Source of the DNA: Roseateles sp. SL47
Lineage (GTDB): Bacteria; Pseudomonadota; Gammaproteobacteria; Burkholderiales; Burkholderiaceae_C
Direction: 5' to 3'
DNA: 64,000 nt
Assembly (NCBI RefSeq): GCF_026625885.1
Contig: NZ_CP113068.1
Location: forward strand, 3,968,001 to 4,032,000
A program made the position numbers and the translations under genes. Each line of letters starts with the position of its first letter. Within the stretch, counting starts at the first letter, position 1. A model generated the notes under the pieces. The model was not told the DNA's origin. It worked only from the letters and a program-made list of their open reading frames with translations, and made no database searches. This document shows positions 59,821 through 64,000 of the stretch, in pieces.

Positions 59821-62800
59821 CACAGGCTGTTGGGGCAGGAGAACTGGTTGAGTTCGTTCAGGCGGAACGGATTGTTCACGCTGCTGGCGGTCACCTCGAA
59901 CACGGCCTTTCGGCCGTCGATGTCGAAGGTGACGCGGAAGCGCTCCGGTGCATTGGTCTTCTCGATCTTCACCCGGTCGAACAGCCGGAAGAGGGCCCAG
60001 GGGCCGTCATTGACCATGCCGGACGAGCCATTGGCGCTGGTCGGGCTCACCTGCACCCGCACCTGCGAACTGCCGCGTGGACCCGGCCATTGCACCGAAC
60101 TTGGAATCTGCGGGCCGTGGGCATAACGAACGATCTGACCGTCCACATCCAGGATGAACTGCTGGATGGTGGTGTCCATCTCCACCGGCTTGAAGTCCAG
60201 CTTCAGCGAAGGCGCATTGCTGCCGGGGAAGAAGGTTTCCTTGATGACGGCCGCGCGCTGGAACTGAGGCAGGGTGCCGACATCGCCGCCCAGCGGGGTG
60301 CCCTCAACGGGCCGGAACTTCCACGGCCGGGTGGTGGTGTCGACATACGGCGCCAGCTTCTGCTGGAACAGCTGGTCGATCTTGCCGCCCGGGCCGAAGA
60401 GGGTGGCAAAGTCGGCCTGCGTCACGTCGCGGGAGGAGTTGCGGTCCAGCGGGTAACGGCCGGCCACGGCCTGCTGGCAGAACTCACCCACTTGGGAACG
60501 CACCTCCTGGCTCAGCGTCTGGCGCATGGCGCCTTGCGACACGCGCGAGGAACTGTTGGACAAGTCATCCAGCATGGTGCGCAGCGGCTCCGGCATGCGG
60601 GTGGCCTCCACCTTCAGCCGGTTGGGCACCGGGGAGGGCGGCGGCGCGGACCCGCCCTTGAGCGCCGTTTCCGCCGCACTCAGCACCACATTGGCCTCGC
60701 CGATCAGGGCCAGCGTTTCATCCAGCGGCGACTTCCCGCCACCGGGGGGCGCCGTCACCAGATTGCGCAGCCCGGCAAAGCGGTCATCCACGATGGTGGC
60801 TTCCAGGCGTTGCTGGGTGGCCGCATCGGCCGGCGTGGTCTTGCCGGAAATGGCGTTGACGATCTTGTCGCGGGATTTCTGGATCAGGTCGCCCGCCTTC
60901 TGCTGCGCTTGTTCGATGGCATTGCCACCGGTGGCCAGCGTGGTTTCGCGCGAGATGGCCTTGAGCAGCGGCGGCAGCGGGCTGTCAGACGCCGACAGCA
61001 GCCGCGAGCGCTCCACCGACTGCGTCACCGTGCCCATCGGCTGCAGCTTGATGTCCGCCAGGAACGAGTCCCAGGTGGCCGCATAGTCGGTCAGGTAGAG
61101 CTGGCGAACCTCGTTCTCCAGCGGACCGTTGGCCTGCACCAGGGAGGCGGCCGTCTTGGGCGCGTCCGCCACGCCCAGCACCCAGGATTGTTCCGAGGCC
61201 AGTTGAGACGCCGCCTGCCCCACCATGGGCTGGAAGCCGCGCAGGTAGCCGTCGCGGGTGTAGAGGCCGGGCACCCCCGACACCAGCGAGGCGCCACTGG
61301 CCCGCACAAACACCAGCGAGGCATTGGCCCCGGCCGCGCGTGACACGGTGAAGTCGGGGAAATCCGCGCCCAGGCGCTGCGCCTTGAGACGGTTGTAGAT
61401 GCGTTGCGGCAGCGGCAGGGTGGAGAGCTGGTTGCGGGTGGCCTTGAGCAGGGCCTCGTCATCCGGCAGCGGCGAGGCCACGCCGCCCTGCGCCAGCAAT
61501 GCGTCCAGGTGCTGGCTGAGCTGGTCGCGCTGTTCCGGCGTCAGTTCGCGACGGGTGGTTTCCCAATCGGTCTGGACATGCTGCTTCAGCGCCGCACCAT
61601 CGAAATGGTCGGTGTTGTGCAGCATCACATAGGCCTTGAGCGCTTCGTACAGCGTCTCGGGCGTGTTGCTGCCCTGGCGCAGTTGCTCTTCGATGCGCAG
61701 CATGATGCGGGGCAGCAGCGCGTCGCCCAGCATGCGCTGGTAGGCCGCGTGGGCGGCGCTGTCCAGCTTCTTGCCCTGGAACAGACCCCAGCGCATGGAC
61801 CAGGGCGTGGCGCCATCCAGCTGGGCGAGGCCACGCGTGGCATCCAACGCCGGCAGGATCGGCAGCAGGTCGGCCGAGGCGCGGTTGGGGGTGGATTGCA
61901 GCAGCTCGCGCACCTGTTCCGCATGGGCGGAGACGTCGGCGATGTACTTGCGGTTGTTGCTGTAGCTCACCGCCCAGGCAGTGATCATGCCCACGCCCAG
62001 CAGGCCGACGGTGGCATAACCGGCCACCATCCAGGCGTGACGCATGCGTTCCCAGCGGCGGTTGGTGCCGCCCAGACCGGCTTCGGCGAACACCACCTCA
62101 CTGAGCAGGCGGTTCAGGAAGTAGCTGCGTCCGCTGGCCTGGTTGGGCGCGATCACCGCATTTTCCAGGCGGTAGTTGCGGGCGACCGAGCCCAGCACCC
62201 GGTCGATCGGGGTGCCTTCCTGCGTGCCGCTGACGAAATAGACACCACGCAGCAGCGGCTGGGCTTCATAGGGGGACGGTGCAAACACGCCGTCCAGGAA
62301 TTCCAGCAGGGCCTGACGCAAGGTGCCGAATTGGGCCGGGAATCCATAGATGCGGGCCCGGCGCTGCGGGTCCCGCTCGGCTTGCAGCCGGTCGATCAGG
62401 CCATCCAGCAGGCGTTGGGCCAGGGCGTCGAACTCCGCGCCGGCCTGCGCCAGCGGCGTGGTGGCGGCGCGTGGGAAGGTGAAGCCCCAGGGAGCGGCGC
62501 GCTGGTCCTTGTCGATCGTCGCCATGTAATCCATGAAACCGGACAGCAGGTCGGCCTTGGTCACCAGCAGATAGATCGGGAAGCGGACGTCCAGGTCCTT
62601 GTGCAGTTCCTGCAGACGGCCACGAACGGTCGACGCGTATTGCGCCCGCTCGGCCGGTGTGCGGGCCAGCAGGTCCGACACCGACACCGTCACCAGCGCC
62701 CCATTCAGCGGCTGCCGTGGACGGGACCGGCGCAGCATCTGCAGGAAGCCGCTCCAGGTGGCCTTGTCGTTGGTCGGGTCGCTGTCCTGGGTGGTGAAGC

Positions 62801-63389
62801 GTCCGGCGGTGTCGATCAGCACGGCCTGGTCGGTGAACCACCAGTCGCAGTGGCGGGTGCCGCCCACGCCCCGGATGGCGTGGTCGCCCATCTGGTCCGC
62901 GAGCGGGAACTGCAGGCCGCTGTGGCGCAGGGCGGTGGTTTTGCCGGAGCCCGGCGCACCGATGATCAGATACCAGGGCAGTTCATACAGATACCGCCCG
63001 CCCAGCCGCGCCGCCCAGCCCTTGAGCTGGTTGCCGGCGCCAAAACGCGCCCGTTGCAGCGTGGCCATGGCCTGCTGGAAGCGCTCGCGCACGGCCGCCA
63101 TGTCGGCGCTTTCACGCTCGGATTCCTGCGGGCCGGTGGGCGACTGCATCAGCTGCTGCACCACCGCCGCATTGCTGCGGCTGGCGCGCCAGCGCCGCCA
63201 AGCCACCAGCGCAACCACCAGCACCACGATCACGCTGATGGTGATCCAGCGCGAGGTTTCGCTCTCCAGCGGCCGATGCTCCCCAATGGCCACCAGCGGG
63301 CCGATGATCCACAACACCAGCGCCACGGCCAGCAACAGCACCGCCAGCAACACCCAGCGGTTGAAGATCCATCCCAGGACACGTTTCAT
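59820..63389 (-). CDS. tssM: T6SS inner-membrane core protein TssM (IcmF)
   Basis: Large inner-membrane component of the membrane complex, 1189 aa, of the IcmF family. Two helices near residues 10-35 and 45-65 precede the cytoplasmic NTPase domain with Walker A GAPGSGKT (Lys150) and GVGGTRHCDWWFTDQAVLID. A third helix lies near 455-480 (AGYATVGLLGVGMITAWAVS). The remaining about 700 residues are periplasmic and end in the family's C-terminal domain (GQIVRYAHGPQIPSSVQWPG, PWALFRLFDRVKIEKTN, NPFRLNELNQFSCPNSL). Its start overlaps the tssL stop codon (ATGA). Confidence 0.96.
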   Translation of the reverse strand: MKRVLGWIFNRWVLLAVLLLAVALVLWIIGPLVAIGEHRPLESETSRWITISVIVVLVVALVAWRRWRASRSNAAVVQQLMQSPTGPQESERESADMAAVRERFQQAMATLQRARFGAGNQLKGWAARLGGRYLYELPWYLIIGAPGSGKTTALRHSGLQFPLADQMGDHAIRGVGGTRHCDWWFTDQAVLIDTAGRFTTQDSDPTNDKATWSGFLQMLRRSRPRQPLNGALVTVSVSDLLARTPAERAQYASTVRGRLQELHKDLDVRFPIYLLVTKADLLSGFMDYMATIDKDQRAAPWGFTFPRAATTPLAQAGAEFDALAQRLLDGLIDRLQAERDPQRRARIYGFPAQFGTLRQALLEFLDGVFAPSPYEAQPLLRGVYFVSGTQEGTPIDRVLGSVARNYRLENAVIAPNQASGRSYFLNRLLSEVVFAEAGLGGTNRRWERMRHAWMVAGYATVGLLGVGMITAWAVSYSNNRKYIADVSAHAEQVRELLQSTPNRASADLLPILPALDATRGLAQLDGATPWSMRWGLFQGKKLDSAAHAAYQRMLGDALLPRIMLRIEEQLRQGSNTPETLYEALKAYVMLHNTDHFDGAALKQHVQTDWETTRRELTPEQRDQLSQHLDALLAQGGVASPLPDDEALLKATRNQLSTLPLPQRIYNRLKAQRLGADFPDFTVSRAAGANASLVFVRASGASLVSGVPGLYTRDGYLRGFQPMVGQAASQLASEQSWVLGVADAPKTAASLVQANGPLENEVRQLYLTDYAATWDSFLADIKLQPMGTVTQSVERSRLLSASDSPLPPLLKAISRETTLATGGNAIEQAQQKAGDLIQKSRDKIVNAISGKTTPADAATQQRLEATIVDDRFAGLRNLVTAPPGGGKSPLDETLALIGEANVVLSAAETALKGGSAPPPSPVPNRLKVEATRMPEPLRTMLDDLSNSSSRVSQGAMRQTLSQEVRSQVGEFCQQAVAGRYPLDRNSSRDVTQADFATLFGPGGKIDQLFQQKLAPYVDTTTRPWKFRPVEGTPLGGDVGTLPQFQRAAVIKETFFPGSNAPSLKLDFKPVEMDTTIQQFILDVDGQIVRYAHGPQIPSSVQWPGPRGSSQVRVQVSPTSANGSSGMVNDGPWALFRLFDRVKIEKTNAPERFRVTFDIDGRKAVFEVTASSVNNPFRLNELNQFSCPNSL

Positions 63390-64000
63390 CGTGCGGCTCC
63401 GCTGGCCGCCTGCGCGGCATCCGCGCGGCCACCGATCATCAAACTGATTTCAACACGCCGGTTCAGGGCGCGATTGGCAGGGGTGTCATTCGGGGCGACC
63501 GGCTCGGCATCGGCCCGGCCTTCCGCTCGCACACGTTCAGCGCTGACCTGATTCGCCATCAGCAGTTGCGCCACCGTATGGGCCCGTTCTTCGGACAGGT
63601 GCCAGTTGGACGGGAAGCGGGCCGAGCGAATCGGCTGGTTGTCGCTGTGGCCGGTGACCAGCACCTGGCCCTGCACCTTGCTCAGCGCATCGGCAATGCG
63701 CAGCATCAGCGGCTCGCGGTCGGGGGACAGCGTGGCGCTGCCGCCTGCAAACAGGCCGTCACCCCGGAGCGTGACCACGCTGCGATCCACCTCATCACGC
63801 ACGGCCACCAGGCCCGCCTTGATGTCCGACTGCAGGAACTGCGCCAGACGCGGCTTGGCCGGCGGCGCGGGAGGCGCCACCACCGGCGGGCTCAGACGCA
63901 GGGACTGGATCTGGCCAAACACCGGGTCGGAGCGTTCCGCCAACGACAGCGTCAAGGCCAGATAGGTGGCCGCCAGCACCAGCGCCACCACGGCGGTGAG
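63386..64000 (-). CDS. tssL: T6SS membrane protein TssL with C-terminal OmpA-like domain (5' truncated by window edge)
   Basis: Only the last about 205 residues are in the window; the frame is open to the right edge. The visible part begins in the transmembrane helix (ALVLAATYLALTLSL), preceded outside the window by the DotU cytoplasmic domain, and continues with a periplasmic linker and an OmpA-like peptidoglycan-binding domain: VLVTGHSDNQPIRSARFPSN, WHLSEERAHTVAQLLMANQ and RALNRRVEISLMI. This is the extended TssL that anchors the complex to the wall. tssK and tssJ are expected further right. Confidence 0.9.
   Translation of the reverse strand, partial: LTAVVALVLAATYLALTLSLAERSDPVFGQIQSLRLSPPVVAPPAPPAKPRLAQFLQSDIKAGLVAVRDEVDRSVVTLRGDGLFAGGSATLSPDREPLMLRIADALSKVQGQVLVTGHSDNQPIRSARFPSNWHLSEERAHTVAQLLMANQVSAERVRAEGRADAEPVAPNDTPANRALNRRVEISLMIGGRADAAQAASGAAR

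Overview
The window is one GC-rich bacterial segment, most likely from a betaproteobacterium of the order Burkholderiales (Roseateles/Mitsuaria-like). This is an inference from gene content and style: DUF4148 and DUF3309 proteins, a chitinase with Pro-Ser linkers, a large TonB-dependent receptor beside glycoside hydrolases, and a full type VI secretion locus. No tRNA, rRNA or CRISPR array was seen. Coding density is high, and GC-rich genes throw long antisense open frames that were discarded.

Bases 1-5.2 kb hold housekeeping and accessory genes: the 3' part of an EmrB-type MFS exporter, an FAD-dependent oxidoreductase, a tiny DUF3309 membrane protein, an orphan sensor histidine kinase and a DUF4148 secreted protein. 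Bases 5.5-9.3 kb hold a two-CBM GH18 chitinase followed by a scar region. There the C-terminal end of an RHS protein, a 3'-truncated IS5-type element and the body of a small secreted protein without its start codon are joined in one open frame. Dps and a UBP-type zinc-finger protein follow.

Bases 10.5-30.1 kb form a complete beta-1,4-galactan/galactoside utilisation locus. Two Tat-exported GH53 endo-galactanases cut galactan, and a TonB-dependent receptor would import the fragments. A MalEFGK-like ABC transporter carries them inward, GH42 and GH35 beta-galactosidases release galactose, and GalM, GalK and GalT feed the Leloir pathway (galE is not in the window). A LacI-family regulator closes the GH42-galT-galK operon. 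A palindrome of form TTAATCGNTTAA occurs at three promoters (GH42, GH35, second GH53) and is the likely operator.

Bases 30.5-64 kb hold a LuxR-type response regulator with a hybrid histidine kinase, then a type VI secretion system: tssA, tssB, tssC, two hcp genes, tagJ, an unassigned gene pair, tssE, tssF, tssG, clpV, two unassigned genes, vgrG, ppkA, a NodB-type deacetylase lipoprotein, a repeat-rich lipoprotein, a LysM lipoprotein, tagH, pppA, tagF, tssM and the end of tssL, which runs off the right edge. PpkA, PppA, TagH and TagF form the threonine-phosphorylation control module. tssJ, tssK and a PAAR gene are not in the window.

The most interesting points are: a candidate amidase-like effector (Cys42/His104) with an exported candidate immunity partner between tagJ and tssE; a shared 16-bp element (R-TGACTTT-S-G...) upstream of tssA, vgrG, ppkA and tagH, at the same 70-bp distance from the tssA and vgrG start codons; three cell-wall lipoproteins inside the secretion locus; and a decayed C13 (caspase-like) peptidase gene between two terminators.
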